DNA of 64,000 nt from JAJPKK01 sp963802745 (GCA_963802745.1 CAWDKL010000005.1:87892-151891); one strand, 5' to 3'; shown: positions 27,176 to 37,462, numbered from the stretch's first letter. A program made the numbers and translations. The notes: a model not told the origin generated them from the letters alone.

Positions 27176-28771
27176 TCACACCCCCGCGGCCCCGCCGTCG
27201 GCGCGCGGGTCATGGCCGCCTTCCAGCGTGCCGTCAGGATGCAGAATCACGGCGCCCGCGTGGCCCATGAGGTCGGAGTAGCGCTCAGAGAGCACGTCGA
27301 TGTCGTGGCCGGCCGAGAGCAGGCGGTCGATCAGGTTGCCGGGAAAGCCGTCCTCCAGGCGCAGCTTGGTGACGTTTGAGCCCCAGGTGCGGCCGAGCAG
27401 CCAGCGCGATCGGTCGAGCGCTTCGGCAAGGGGCTGGCGGTAGAGCACGTGGCGGGCGAACAGCGCGGCCTGCGTCTGCGGCTGGCCGTCGCCCCCCATG
27501 GTGCCGTAGGCGATGACGCGGCCGTCGCGCAGCACCGCGAGCGCAGGATTGAGGGTGTGGAAAGGCATTAGGCCCGGCGCCAGGGCGTTGAGCGACTTGC
27601 GATCGAGCGAAAAACTGGCGCCGCGGTTCTGCATCAGCACGCCGGTCGCCGGCAGCACGCACCCCGAACCGAACTCCCAGTAGATCGACTGGATGCAGGA
27701 GACCGCAAGGCCATTGGCGTCGGCCGCCCCCATCCAGACGGTATCGCCCTTGCTTCCCGATGGCGGCCATGGGGCCGCCTTGCGGCGGTCGATCAGCGCC
27801 GCCTCGCCGTCGAGGAATTTGGCATCGAGGAAGCGCTCCGGCAGGGCCGGCAACCGGTCCGGGTCGGTGACGGCGCGGTCGCGCACCCGGAATGCGCGCT
27901 TGGTGGCCTCGACCAGGGCGTGGACGAAGTCGAAGCCTTCGGCCTCGGTCACGCGCAGGCGGGCGAACAGTCCGAGAATGATGAGCGATGCCAGTCCCTG
28001 CGTGGGCGGCGGCGCGTTGTAGAGCGTGCCGGCATCGATCGTCAGGCTCAGCGGTTCCGCCAGCGTAGCGGCGGTGCGCTCCAGATCGGCGCGGGTCAGC
28101 GGGCTGCCGATGCGGGCGAGATCGGCCGCGATCTCGGCGCCCACATCGCCGCGATAGAAATCCGTGAGGCCCGCGCGGGCGAGATGATCGAGCGTCGCGG
28201 CCAGCGCCGGCTGCCGGCACACTGCGCCGGCCTCGGGCGGCTTGCCGTCGCGCAGGAACACGGCGGCGAAACCCGGCAGGTCCTTGAGTTCACCGAGTTT
28301 TTCGGCGGTGAGCCGGGCCTGGCTGCGGGTCACCGCCGTGCCGTCGCCGGCATGCCGGATCGCGGCTTCCAGCAAGGTCCGCAGCGGCAGGCGCCCGCCG
28401 AGGGCTTTTGCGAGTTCCAGCGCCAGCATCCACCCTGCCACCGCCCCCGGCGCCGTCAGCGCCGCCAAGGGACCGCGCCCCGGAATTTCATCGTGGCCGT
28501 GGTCGCGATAGAAATCGATGCTGGCCTTGGCGCCGGCGCGGCCGGCCGCCATCAGGGCGCGGACGCGGCCGTTGCGCTCGCGGATGAGCCAAAAACCATC
28601 GCCGCCGATATGGTTCATGTGCGGATAGACGGCCGCGATTGCCGCCGCCATCGCCACCATGGCTTCGATCGCGTTGCCCCCCTCGGCAAGAATCGCGCGC
28701 CCGGCCTCCGCGGCGGCATCGATGCGGAGCGGCCACGACGCCGCGGCGGTGTCCGGAGGTGTAAAGGTCAT
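27176..28771 (-). CDS. Gamma-glutamyltransferase family protein
   Basis: 531 residues, an Ntn-hydrolase proenzyme. The large-subunit half begins with AAEAGRAILAEGGNAIEAMVAM and includes MNHIGGDGFWLI. The predicted autoprocessing nucleophile is the Thr of GDTVWMGAADANG (about 350), followed by the small-subunit motifs LNPALAVL and YGTMGGDGQPQTQA. The family cleaves gamma-glutamyl bonds of glutathione or related amides. No signal peptide is visible, so it may be cytoplasmic and act on another amide (for example a cephalosporin-acylase-like substrate). Confidence 0.85.
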   Translation of the reverse strand: MTFTPPDTAAASWPLRIDAAAEAGRAILAEGGNAIEAMVAMAAAIAAVYPHMNHIGGDGFWLIRERNGRVRALMAAGRAGAKASIDFYRDHGHDEIPGRGPLAALTAPGAVAGWMLALELAKALGGRLPLRTLLEAAIRHAGDGTAVTRSQARLTAEKLGELKDLPGFAAVFLRDGKPPEAGAVCRQPALAATLDHLARAGLTDFYRGDVGAEIAADLARIGSPLTRADLERTAATLAEPLSLTIDAGTLYNAPPPTQGLASLIILGLFARLRVTEAEGFDFVHALVEATKRAFRVRDRAVTDPDRLPALPERFLDAKFLDGEAALIDRRKAAPWPPSGSKGDTVWMGAADANGLAVSCIQSIYWEFGSGCVLPATGVLMQNRGASFSLDRKSLNALAPGLMPFHTLNPALAVLRDGRVIAYGTMGGDGQPQTQAALFARHVLYRQPLAEALDRSRWLLGRTWGSNVTKLRLEDGFPGNLIDRLLSAGHDIDVLSERYSDLMGHAGAVILHPDGTLEGGHDPRADGGAAGV

Positions 28772-28926
28772 GCATGATCAGATGGAATCTCGGGTTAGCG
28801 GTGCTGATTTAATGCTCGTCCCCGCGCTTCAAGCCATCGCGAGTTCGCGCAACGGAAGGATTGAGCACTGAATGGGTGCTTTTGGTATCTCTCCAGGCGC
28901 CCCGTCCTTGGCGTCAGACCCTGGCG

Positions 28927-29394
28927 TCAGTGACGATGCGTCTTGAGCATCGGCCACCACGTCTGCAACAAAGCGAACACGTAGGCCGTGCTGATTCCGA
29001 ACAGCAGCATGCCGTCTCCCGCCTCAAGCGCGCCCATCATCTGCCACCGCCGTTCCAGTGTCAGCCCCGAGGCGCCGCGCGTCGTCATCGAATCGAAGGA
29101 ATAAAGCATCGCATCTGCGAGTGAGTTGAGCGCGCCAACCCACATGTACGCGGCCGCCCAGATCACGGCCTCGAGCCCGTGCAGCAAGGCAAGGAGCAGT
29201 CCGACGCCTCCGATCAAGCCGACGACGATCGGAGCCAGAATCCGCAAACCAAGGTTGCGGGGCTGGAGCCACAACCTGACCCGCAACCCGACGATGGCCG
29301 TCAAAACGAGGCCCACCGCGTGGATCATGACGGTGAGGAAGATCAGCGACAGGCCCCAGGTCCAGTTTTGAGCATCTGCCAAGGATAATGTCAC
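28927..29394 (-). CDS. Four-helix membrane protein, degenerate ion-channel-like
   Basis: 155 residues. Spans lie at about 14-36, 47-68 and 75-95, with a final span LLFGISTAYVFALL. Between the last two, the block MLYSFDSMTTRGASGLTLE resembles the pore helix and filter of two-pore K+ channels, but the TxGYG filter is replaced by TTRGASG, so it is unlikely to conduct K+. The GTG start at 29394 lies 24 bp after the stop of the M3 peptidase, suggesting one transcript. A longer upstream frame is an artefact of the peptidase gene. Confidence 0.7.
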   Translation of the reverse strand: MTLSLADAQNWTWGLSLIFLTVMIHAVGLVLTAIVGLRVRLWLQPRNLGLRILAPIVVGLIGGVGLLLALLHGLEAVIWAAAYMWVGALNSLADAMLYSFDSMTTRGASGLTLERRWQMMGALEAGDGMLLFGISTAYVFALLQTWWPMLKTHRH

Positions 29395-29417
29395 GGCGGT
29401 GTCTATCTGCGCGGCCT

Positions 29418-31569
29418 TCAAGCGGCGGCCTCGGCAAAGCCGCGCTTGCGCAGGAGCGCGTCCGGGGTCGGCAGCCGGCCCCGGAAGGCCCGGTAGGCGT
29501 CGTCCGGATCGCGCGAGCCGCCCGCCGCGAGAATATTGTCGCGCAGCCGTGCCGCGGTGGCGGGGTCGAACACGTCGCCGGCCTCCCGGAATGCCTCGAA
29601 GGCGTCGGCGTCGAGCACTTCCGACCACATATAGCTGTAGTAGCCGGCCGCATAGCCGCCGCCGGAGAACACGTGCAGGAAATGCGGCGATCGGTGGCGC
29701 ATGCCGATTTCGGCCGGCATGCCGATTTGCGCCAAAACATCGGCCTCGAATTTCGCCGGGTCGATGTTTTCCGGGTCGGGCGCGAGGTGGAAGGCGAGAT
29801 CCACCATCGCCGAGGCGATATATTCCACGGTGGCAAAACCCTGGTTGAAACTGCGCGCCGCGATCAGGCGGGCCAGCAGGTCCTCCGGCATCGGCTCGCC
29901 GGTCCGATAGTGGCGGGCAAAACGGCGCAGCACATCGGGCTGCTCCAGCCAGTGCTCGTAAAGCTGCGAGGGCAGTTCGACGAAATCGGTCGCCACCCGG
30001 GTGCAGGAAATCATCGGGAAGGTCACGTCCGACAATAACCCATGCAGGCCGTGGCCGAATTCGTGGAACAGCGTGCGGGCGTCGTCGAACGACAAAAGCG
30101 CCGGCTCGCCGGGCGCGCCCTTGACAAAGTTCATCACATTGATGACCAGCGGCCGCACGTCCTCGTCCGGACCGCCATCGGCGCCGCCGGCGGTGATCTT
30201 GTCCTGCGTGCGCAGCGTCGTCATCCAGGCGCCGCTGCGCTTGGAGGCGCGGGCGAAATAGTCGCCGTAGAACAGCCCCTGGAATTGCCGGAAGGACCGA
30301 TGACCTCCCACACCCGCACATCCGGGTGCCACACCGGCACGTCGTGGCGCTCACGAAATGAAAGACCGAACAGCCGGTGCGCGGTATCGAACGCCGCCGC
30401 GATCATGTTGTCGAGCGCCAGATAGGGGGCGATCTCGGCGGCATCGATGTCGCAGCGTGCCTTGCGCAGCTTCTCCGCGTAATAGCGCCAGTCGGAGGCG
30501 GCCAGCGCAAAATTACCCCCCTCGGCCTGGATCAGCGCCTGCAGGGCGTCGCGGTCGGCCATGGCGCGTTCGCGCGCAGGACGCCACACGCGCTCCAGCA
30601 AGGTCCGCACATGGTCCGGCGTCTTCGCCATTGCGTCGTCGAGGCGGTAATGCGCAAAGGTCGGATAGCCGAGCAGTTTGGCTCGTTCGGCGCGCAGCCG
30701 GATGGTCTCGGCGATGATCGCGGTGTTGTCGGTCGCCCCGCCGCCTTGGCCCCGCGCGATCCAGGCCGCATAGGCCTTCTCGCGCAAATCGCGCCGTGCC
30801 GAGGATGCCAAAAACGGCTCGACGCTGGAGCGCGCCAGGGTGATCGCATGCTTGCCCGGCAGGCCGCGTTCCGCTCGCCGCGGCAGCCGCAGCCGCGCGG
30901 GCTCCCTCGCTCAACCCCGCGAGGTCCTCCTCGCTTTCGAGCACCAGCGCATAGGCCTGCTCATCGGCCAAAACATTTTGGCTGAAGGCGGTGCCGAGCT
31001 CGGCCAGCCGTTCGCCGATAGCGGCGATCCGCGCCTTGGCGTCCTCCGCCAGGCCGGCGCCGGCGCGGCGGAAGGTGACGTGATAGCGCTCCAGGACCCG
31101 CGCCTGTTCGGGCGTGAGACCGAGCGCATCGCGCCGGTTCCACAGCGCGTCGATGCGGGCGAACAGGGCGGCGTTAAGGTGAATGCGGTTGCGATGGGCG
31201 GCAAGCCGCGGCGACATCTCCCGCTCGATCGCCATCAGGGCGTCGTCCGTATGGGCGCCGGCCAGCGCATGAAACACCGACGACACCCGGTTGAGCGCCG
31301 CACCGCTGCGCTCCAGCGCCAGAATCGTGTTGGCGAAGTTTTCCGGCTCGGGGTTCGCGGCGATGCAATCGATTTCCGCCATCTGCTCCGCCATCGCGTG
31401 GTCGAAGCCCGGCCGGAAATGCTCGGTCATGGATCGCCCCGAATGGCGGTGTCGCGTTTGGGGTAGTCCAGGCCGCCAGCAGCGGATTGGCATCGGGGAT
31501 GAAATCCGGGCCGGTATTCGGCGCGGCGGACGCGGTGTTGCGGGTGGGGGTTGGCTGGGGCGTGGTCAT
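29418..31569 (-). pseudogene. M3-family metallopeptidase (Dcp/oligopeptidase A type), three frameshifts
   Basis: Joining four in-frame segments gives about 717 codons, the normal size of a cytoplasmic M3 peptidase. The N-terminus is NPLLAAWTTPNATPPFGAI, the next segment runs from EHFRPGFDHAMAEQMAEID, then LRERAKLLGYPTFAHYRL-type helices, and the catalytic segment has the zinc site LFHEFGHGLHG and WLEQPDVLRRFARHY. The frame breaks lie near 31430, 30865 and 30300. The family cleaves short peptides and oligopeptides. Conservation on both sides of each break argues for indel errors, though inactivation cannot be excluded. Confidence 0.85.
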
Positions 31570-31677
31570 GGGCTATCCAGTGCTTGGCCTACACGTGACC
31601 CGCGATCGCAGATCCTCGGCAGGGCTTGATCGAAAAGATCATGTCGTCACGATTGCGGACGAAAACAGGACGGACCG

Positions 31678-31935
31678 ATGTCGAACAACTCCTCGCCAGC
31701 ACCCCGCCGGATCCTCTGGCGCAGCGTCGTCACCGTGCTCAGCGCCGCGGTGCTGATCAGCGCCGAAGTGTTCGGCGCCGCCTTTGCGGGCGGCTGGGCG
31801 CTCGCCAATCTGGCCGGGCTCGGCGATTATGGGGTCTACGCCATGCAGATCGCCTTCTTCGTTCTGGGCGCCGCCGTGATGGTCGCGTTCGTGCGCAATG
31901 CCATGCGGATCGAGCCGTTCACCGCGCCGAATTGA
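31678..31935 (+). CDS. Small two-span membrane protein
   Basis: 85 residues with a basic N-terminus (SPAPRRILWR) and two hydrophobic helices (VVTVLSAAVLISAEVFGAAFAG region and YGVYAMQIAFFVLGAAVMVAF). The ATG follows AACAGGACGGACCG. No named family recognised. It runs divergently from the M3 peptidase. Confidence 0.7.
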   Translation: MSNNSSPAPRRILWRSVVTVLSAAVLISAEVFGAAFAGGWALANLAGLGDYGVYAMQIAFFVLGAAVMVAFVRNAMRIEPFTAPN

Positions 31936-32486
31936 CGCTTCATTTACCATACTGTTGCGGCGATGCCATCGCCGCCGAATTTTATTGCCTCCGCGGCGCT
32001 TGAGACCCCGCAAAGCGCTTGCGCGACGCCTTCAAATCTCGTATGTGGATTTTGCCCAATTTCGCACGTGCCTGTGGCCGTGTGTCAATCGGTGGGCATC
32101 CGGACAAGAGGCCGGACAGCCGCCCGGAGCGAGATAGCGATGATCGTAAGATCATCGGATCGTTTGAGCTCCGAACACTTGATTGACAGCCGGAGGCGAA
32201 ACCGGCGTACCTCGTTCTCCACGAGGGACGCGGCTTAAAGCAACGACGGAGCGGGCTTTTTTGGTCTCTGCCGGTTTTCCACCAACCGGCGCGGGCTACC
32301 GAAGAGGCTTGTTCATCATTGCCGCGCGTGCGGATTCGGGGATATCCCCCAGTCCAATCCAAGGCAGAATCGCAGGGTGCTGAACCCTCGCGTCGGCGCG
32401 TCCCCATCGCGCGTCGGTGCGGCGTTCGGAGTCCTGCCTCATCTGCGAGCGGTTTTCACCGCTCGATGGCCTATGGGGAAAGCGCC
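31936..32486 (+). promoter_or_regulatory. Structured leader of ornithine decarboxylase, candidate speF RNA
   Basis: A 550-bp stretch without a supported gene, directly upstream of an alphaproteobacterial COG0019 ornithine decarboxylase. It holds several stable hairpins: 32138-32157 (CGATGATC-GTAA-GATCATCG), 32205-32231 (GCGT-CCTCGT around TCTCC), and 32270-32290 (GCCGGTT around TTCCACC), with a T-run at 32257-32262. The speF motif was described upstream of this gene type in alphaproteobacteria, so the leader is a good candidate. The assignment is by position and hairpins, not by a covariance-model search. Confidence 0.5.
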
Positions 32487-33617
32487 ATGACGGAGCGCAT
32501 CCATACGTTTTTGCGCAGCCGCAACGAGGACGGGCCTTGCCTCGTCGTCGACCTTGAGGTTGTGCGGGAAAATTATCACAGCTTTGCCACCGCCCTGCCG
32601 GACGCTCGGGTGTTTTACGCCGTCAAAGCGAACCCGTCGCCCGAGGTGCTGACGCTCTTGGCCGGCCTGGGCTCCTGCTTCGATACCGCTTCCGTCGCGG
32701 AAATCGAGATGGTGCTGGCCGCCGGTGCCACGCCGGACCGCATCTCCTATGGCAACACCATCAAGAAGGAGCGCGACATCGCGCGCGCTTTTGCGCTCGG
32801 GGTGCGGCTGTTCGCGGTGGACTGCCAGGCCGAGGTCGAGAAGATCGCCCGGGCGGCGCCGGGGTCGCGGGTGTTCTGCCGGTTCCTATTCGATTGCGAG
32901 GGCGCCGAATGGCCGCTGTCGCGAAAATTCGGCTGCGACCCCGCAATGGCGGTCGATGTGCTGGAACATGCCTACCGGCTCGGCCTCGAGGCCTATGGCG
33001 TGTCCTTCCATGTCGGCTCGCAGCAGGGCCGCACCCAGGCCTGGGACCAGGCGCTGGAGTCGGCCGCCGCGATCTTCCGCGATTGCGCCGAGCGCGGGAT
33101 TGCGCTCGCCATGGTCAATCTCGGCGGTGGCTTCCCGACCAAATACCTCAAGGACGTGCCGGCCGTGGAGTCCTATGGCCGCTCGATCTTCATGGCGCTG
33201 CGCCGCCATTTCGGCAATGCGATCCCGGAAACCATCATCGAGCCGGGCCGCGGCATGGTGGGCAATGCCGGGATCATCGAGGCCGAGGTCGTGCTGGTGT
33301 CCCGCAAGAGCGAGGCCGACCGGCTGCGCTGGGTCTATCTCGACATCGGCAAGTTCGGCGGCCTCGCCGAGACGATGGACGAGTCGATCCGCTATCCGAT
33401 CCGCACCCCGCACGACGGCGACGACGCCGGCCCCTGCGTGCTGGCCGGCCCGACCTGCGACTCGATGGACGTGCTGTACGAAAAAACGCCCTACGAACTG
33501 CCGGTGAGTTTGGAAATCGGCGACAAGGTGCTGATCGAGGGCACCGGGGCGTATACGACCACGTATGCGTCGGTGGCGTTCAACGGCTTCTCGCCGCTGA
33601 AGGCGTATCATATTTGA
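32487..33617 (+). CDS. Type III PLP-dependent ornithine (lysine) decarboxylase
   Basis: 376 residues. Barrel domain: the PLP-lysine motif FYAVKANPSPEVL (about 42-54), FDTASVAEIE, FHVGSQQGRTQAW, LGGGFPTKY and the phosphate-binding EPGRGMVG. C-terminal beta domain: the substrate Cys motif GPTCDSMDVLYEK and GTGAYTTTYASVAFNGF. This is the eukaryote-like ODC fold found in alphaproteobacteria, making putrescine from ornithine and often cadaverine from lysine. The ATG at 32487 has GGGGAAAG upstream. A strong terminator follows, so it is probably a single-gene unit. Confidence 0.92.
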   Translation: MTERIHTFLRSRNEDGPCLVVDLEVVRENYHSFATALPDARVFYAVKANPSPEVLTLLAGLGSCFDTASVAEIEMVLAAGATPDRISYGNTIKKERDIARAFALGVRLFAVDCQAEVEKIARAAPGSRVFCRFLFDCEGAEWPLSRKFGCDPAMAVDVLEHAYRLGLEAYGVSFHVGSQQGRTQAWDQALESAAAIFRDCAERGIALAMVNLGGGFPTKYLKDVPAVESYGRSIFMALRRHFGNAIPETIIEPGRGMVGNAGIIEAEVVLVSRKSEADRLRWVYLDIGKFGGLAETMDESIRYPIRTPHDGDDAGPCVLAGPTCDSMDVLYEKTPYELPVSLEIGDKVLIEGTGAYTTTYASVAFNGFSPLKAYHI

Positions 33618-33631
33618 AGGGGCGTTCGGGC

Positions 33632-33668
33632 AGCCCGGGCCGGCGAACTGCGCCGACCCGGGCTTTAT
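33632..33668 (+). terminator. Rho-independent terminator of the decarboxylase gene
   Basis: GCCCGGGCCGGC pairs with GCCGACCCGGGC around GAACTGC, followed by TTTATTGTTA. It starts 15 bp after the stop codon. Confidence 0.85.
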
Positions 33669-33807
33669 TGTTAGCCGAGTCGGCCAACCGCACCAGGAAA
33701 ATCCGGGCTCGCTTGGACTGGCGCTTCAAATCGGACCGATCCCGCGGCCGGCATTATTTGCTATCCTTCGCTCTTGCCCCCAGAGGTGAGAGCGCTACCT
33801 TTGCCAT

Positions 33808-35019
33808 ATGGAAAACCAGACCGTCCTCATCTCAGGTGCGGGGATCGCCGGGCCGACCCTCGCCTACTGGCTGCGAGCCGGAGGACTGGAGCCGACGCTG
33901 GTCGAACATGCCCCAGCATTGCGCGCGGGCGGTTTTGTCATTGATTTTTGGGGGCTCGGCTACGACATTGCCGAACGCATGGGCCTCGCTGGCGAAATCA
34001 ACCGCATTGGCTATCACATGCGCGAGATGCGGGTCGTAGGCGAGGACGGTGCGCGCGTTGCCGGATTCGGGACCACGGTGCTAGGCGAATTAACCGGCGG
34101 CCGTTTTGTGACGCTCGCGCGTAGCGACCTGGCACGATTACTGTTCGCGAACATCCCCGGCGCGACCGAAGTCATTTTCGGGGAGGAGATCGTTGACCTT
34201 GAGATGCACGCGGATTGTGTACAGGTTCACTTGAAACGCAGCGGCAGGCGGCGTTTCGACCTCGTGATCGGTGCCGATGGTCTGCACTCACAAGTACGCA
34301 GACTCGTTTTCGGTGCGCAGAATCAGTACGAAAAACAGCTGGGCTATACTGCCGCTGCTTTCGAAGTGCACGGTTATCGTCCCCGCGACGAAGAAGTTTA
34401 TGTGATCTACAACGAGCCGCAGCGGATGCTGGCGCGCTTCGCCTTGCACGACGACCGGACGCTGTTCCTGTTTGTCTTCACCTCCGGCATCGACCCGCCG
34501 TCGGCAGTGCCAGTTCAGGCGGCGCCCAATGTCGCCGCGCAAAAGGCCATTCTAAAAATCAAGTATGGAGATGGCAGGTGGGAATGTCCGCGAATTCTCG
34601 ATGAACTTGATCGGACCGAAAATCTCTATTTCGACCGGGTGAGCCAGATCAGGATGGACCGCTGGTCGCATGGCCGCGTCGCGCTCGTCGGCGACGCGGC
34701 GTTCTGCCCATCCTTGATGGCCGGACAGGGTGCCGCCCTGGCGATGACGGCGGCCTATATCATGGCGGGCGAGTTGTCCAAAGCCGGCGCATCCCATGAG
34801 TCGGCGTTCGCGCGCTATGAGCAACGCTTGCGGTCCTTTATTGTGGCAAAACAACATGCGGCCGAGCGCTTTGCCGGCGCTCTCGCACCCAAGACGCGAT
34901 GGGGCCTCTTCCTACGCAACCAAGTCATTAGAGCGACCGCTATCCCCGGCCTAGCAAGACTGGCATTCGGTAGGGACATCCGCGATACGATCATGCTCCC
35001 AAACTATTCCTGGCCATGA
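33808..35019 (+). CDS. FAD-dependent monooxygenase (PHBH/TetX-like)
   Basis: 403 residues. The Rossmann GxGxxG appears as ISGAGIAGPTLAYWL (about 8-22), the DG motif as IGADGLHSQVR (about 151-161) and the GD motif as RVALVGDAAFCPS (about 288-300). This is the class A flavoprotein hydroxylase fold using NAD(P)H and O2. The C-terminus is shorter than in phenol hydroxylases, close to the TetX/2-polyprenyl-hydroxylase-like group. Substrate unknown. It stands alone between a terminator and the cobalamin genes. Confidence 0.88.
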   Translation: MENQTVLISGAGIAGPTLAYWLRAGGLEPTLVEHAPALRAGGFVIDFWGLGYDIAERMGLAGEINRIGYHMREMRVVGEDGARVAGFGTTVLGELTGGRFVTLARSDLARLLFANIPGATEVIFGEEIVDLEMHADCVQVHLKRSGRRRFDLVIGADGLHSQVRRLVFGAQNQYEKQLGYTAAAFEVHGYRPRDEEVYVIYNEPQRMLARFALHDDRTLFLFVFTSGIDPPSAVPVQAAPNVAAQKAILKIKYGDGRWECPRILDELDRTENLYFDRVSQIRMDRWSHGRVALVGDAAFCPSLMAGQGAALAMTAAYIMAGELSKAGASHESAFARYEQRLRSFIVAKQHAAERFAGALAPKTRWGLFLRNQVIRATAIPGLARLAFGRDIRDTIMLPNYSWP

Positions 35020-35385
35020 CGGAGCCTCGTTCAGGAGCTTCTCCAATGCGCTCACGATGAGGTCCGGCCGCAGACGATTGCCCGCCTGCTCCAATGCTTC
35101 GTAGTAGGGCTCCTTCCTGGCCGCGATCCGCTCAGGGAACATACGATGGCCGCCCGTGTCCTGTCGACAAGCTCCGGCAGGCCTATCGTCTCATGGCACC
35201 TCTCCTTCGCTGAATCGCTGCAACATACAGAACCAACCGTTCCCGTCGGTCCAAATTCTGCGCCCGTAAAATCCCCCATGCGGTCGTCCGGGGTATCAAG
35301 CACTTGACTCCGCGGCCTTGTCCCGTGCCCATCAGCCGGTCGAAGACCGGCTACCGGGCAGTGACAGATCGGGCAGTGACCAATC
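35020..35385. other. Spacer upstream of cobO with one long hairpin
   Basis: No supported gene; a 63-codon minus-strand frame (34951-35142) overlaps the monooxygenase and has no recognised family. At 35326-35361 an interrupted stem (TGCCC, AGCCGGTC-GAA-GACCGGCT, GGGCA) lies just upstream of cobO. No B12-box or other conserved cobalamin riboswitch element was recognised. Confidence 0.4.
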
Positions 35386-36000
35386 ATGACCAGCGCCGAC
35401 GATGCCGAAGCGGAGCGCCACCGCGCCAAGATGGCGAAGCGCAAGGCCGTGCAGGATGCCGAGGTGGCGGAAAAGACGATCGAGAAGGGGCTTCTCATCG
35501 TCCACACCGGGGCCGGCAAGGGCAAATCCACCGCGGCGTTCGGGCTAGCGCTGCGCATGCTCGGACGCGGCCACCGGGTCGGCGTGGTGCAATTCATCAA
35601 AGGGGCCTGGCATACCGCCGAGCGCGACGCACTGGCGGCGTTCGGCGAGCGCGTGTCGTGGCACACCATGGGGGAAGGGTTTACCTGGGAGACCCAGGAC
35701 CGCGCGCGCGATGTCGCGGCGGCCGAACGCGCCTGGGCCAAGTCGTTGGAACTGATGGCGGACCCGGCGTTCGGCCTGGTCATCCTCGACGAACTCAACA
35801 TCGCGCTGCGCTACGATTATTTGGAGCTCGCGGCGGTCGTTGCCGCCCTGCAGGCGCGCCGGCCCGGCCTGCACGTGGTCGTGACCGGGCGCAACGCCAA
35901 GCCGGACCTGATCGCAGCCGCAGATCTCGTCACCGAGATGACGCTCATCAAGCACCATTTCGCGGCGGGCGTGAAGGCGCAGGCCGGTATCGAGTTCTAA
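35386..36000 (+). CDS. cobO: Corrinoid adenosyltransferase CobO/BtuR
   Basis: 204 residues. The P-loop HTGAGKGKSTAAFGLALR (about 40-57), VVQFIKGAW and the VILDELNIALRYDYL block define this family, which transfers adenosyl from ATP to cob(I)yrinic acid diamide. The C-terminal VTGRNAKPDLIAAADLVTEM is also typical. It ends two bases before the GTG of cobQ, so the two form an operon for the late steps of adenosylcobalamin synthesis. Confidence 0.95.
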   Translation: MTSADDAEAERHRAKMAKRKAVQDAEVAEKTIEKGLLIVHTGAGKGKSTAAFGLALRMLGRGHRVGVVQFIKGAWHTAERDALAAFGERVSWHTMGEGFTWETQDRARDVAAAERAWAKSLELMADPAFGLVILDELNIALRYDYLELAAVVAALQARRPGLHVVVTGRNAKPDLIAAADLVTEMTLIKHHFAAGVKAQAGIEF

Positions 36001-36002
36001 AC

Positions 36003-37462
36003 GTGGCGGCGCGCGCGCTGATGTTCCAGGGCACCGGGTCCGACGTCGGCAAATCGCTGATCGTCGCCGGGCTGGCGCGGGCGCTGGCCGACCGCGGCCT
36101 CAAGGTGCGGCCGTTCAAGCCGCAAAACATGTCGAACAACGCCGCGGTGACGGTGGACGGCGGCGAGATCGGCCGCGCCCAGGCGCTGCAGGCGCGCGCC
36201 GCGCGCGCACCCTTGAGCGTGCATATGAATCCGGTGCTGCTGAAGCCGCAGAGCGAGACCGGCGCCCAGATCGTGGTGCAGGGCCGCGTCCACGGCGCCG
36301 CCAAGGCGCTTGCCTATCAGGCGATGAAGCCGGCCCTGATGCCGTTTGTGCTCGAGAGCTTCGCGCGGCTGAAGGACGAGGCCGACATCGTGCTGGTCGA
36401 AGGCGCCGGCAGCGCGTCGGAGGTCAACCTGCGGGCGAACGACATCGCCAATATGGGGTTCGCCCGCGCCGCGGATGTGCCGGTGGTGATCATCGGCGAT
36501 ATCGATCGCGGCGGGGTCATCGCCAGCCTGGTCGGCACCAAGGTGGTGATCGCCCCCGAGGACGCCGCCCTGGTGCGCGGCTTTCTGGTCAACAAGTTCC
36601 GCGGCGATCCCGGAATTGTTCGCCCCCGGTATGGCCGCGATCGCACAGGCGACCGGATGGCAGCCGCTCGGCCTCATCCCGTTCTTCCCCGATGCCCGGC
36701 TGTTGCCGGCCGAAGACGCGCTCGCGCTTGATGCGGCGATGCCGGCAAAGCCCAAAGGCCGGATCCGGATCGCGGTGCCGATCCTGCCCCACATCGCCAA
36801 TTTCGACGACCTCGATCCGCTGGAAGCCGAACCGGCGGTCGATCTCATCCGGGTGCGTCCCGGCGCAGCGCTGCCGGGCGATGCCGATGCCGTCATCCTC
36901 CCCGGCTCGAAGGCCACGATCGCGGACCTGGCGGCATTCCGCCAGGCCGGGTTCGACATCGATCTCGTTGGCGCACCGGCGTCGCGGCGGCACCATCATC
37001 GGCCTGTGCGGCGGCTACCAGATGCTCGGCCGCGTCATCGCGGATCCGGCGGGAATCGAGGGATCTGCGGGATCGGCCGCGGGCCTCGGTCTCCTCGACG
37101 TCGAAACCACGTTGAGCGGTGCGAAGCGGCTCGTCCCGGCCGGCGGTGAAGCGCTGGGCGCGCCGTTTTCGGGCTACGAAATGCATATGGGGATCACAAG
37201 CGGCCCCGATTGCGAGCGCCCGTTCGCCCGCCTTGCCGATGGATCGCAAGACGGCGCAATGTCGGCCGATGGCCGGGTGATCGGCACCTATGTCCACGGG
37301 TTGTTCGGGGATGACCGGCAGCGTTCCGCCTGGCTGATCCGGTGGGGCGCCGGTCCGTCGCGCCTCTCCCACGATGCACTCGTTGAAGCCACGCTCGATC
37401 GCCTGGCGGCGCACCTCGCGGCGCATGTCGATATCGACCGCCTGCTCAGCCTCGCGCGGTGA
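36003..37462 (+). pseudogene. cobQ: Adenosylcobyric acid (cobyric acid) synthase CobQ, two frameshifts
   Basis: About 486 codons in three frames. The N-terminal synthetase has LMFQGTGSDVGKSLIVAGL and the PFKPQNMSNNAAV block, then VEGAGSASEVNLR. The middle has IPFFPDARLLPAEDAL and ILPGSKATIADLA. The C-terminal glutaminase-like domain has IIGLCGGYQMLG with the nucleophile Cys, and GTYVHGLFGDD. The enzyme amidates four side chains of adenosylcobyrinic diamide using glutamine and ATP. Frame breaks lie near 36615 and 36975, each repairable by one indel. The GTG start at 36003 gives the usual VAARALMFQG beginning. Confidence 0.92.

Noticed and set aside
28927..30354. A 475-codon minus-strand reading extending the channel-like gene into the peptidase
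   Set aside because: The first two thirds are out-of-frame peptidase sequence; only the part from 29394 has membrane helices.
31982..32407. 141-codon minus-strand frame in the decarboxylase leader
   Set aside because: It lies over the hairpins of the leader, has no motifs and no ribosome-binding site.
34951..35142. 63-codon minus-strand frame overlapping the monooxygenase end
   Set aside because: No recognisable domain and it overlaps a well-supported gene; kept as spacer.
35200..35385. Possible cobalamin riboswitch upstream of cobO
   Set aside because: Only one interrupted hairpin is visible; no B12-box-like sequence was recognised.
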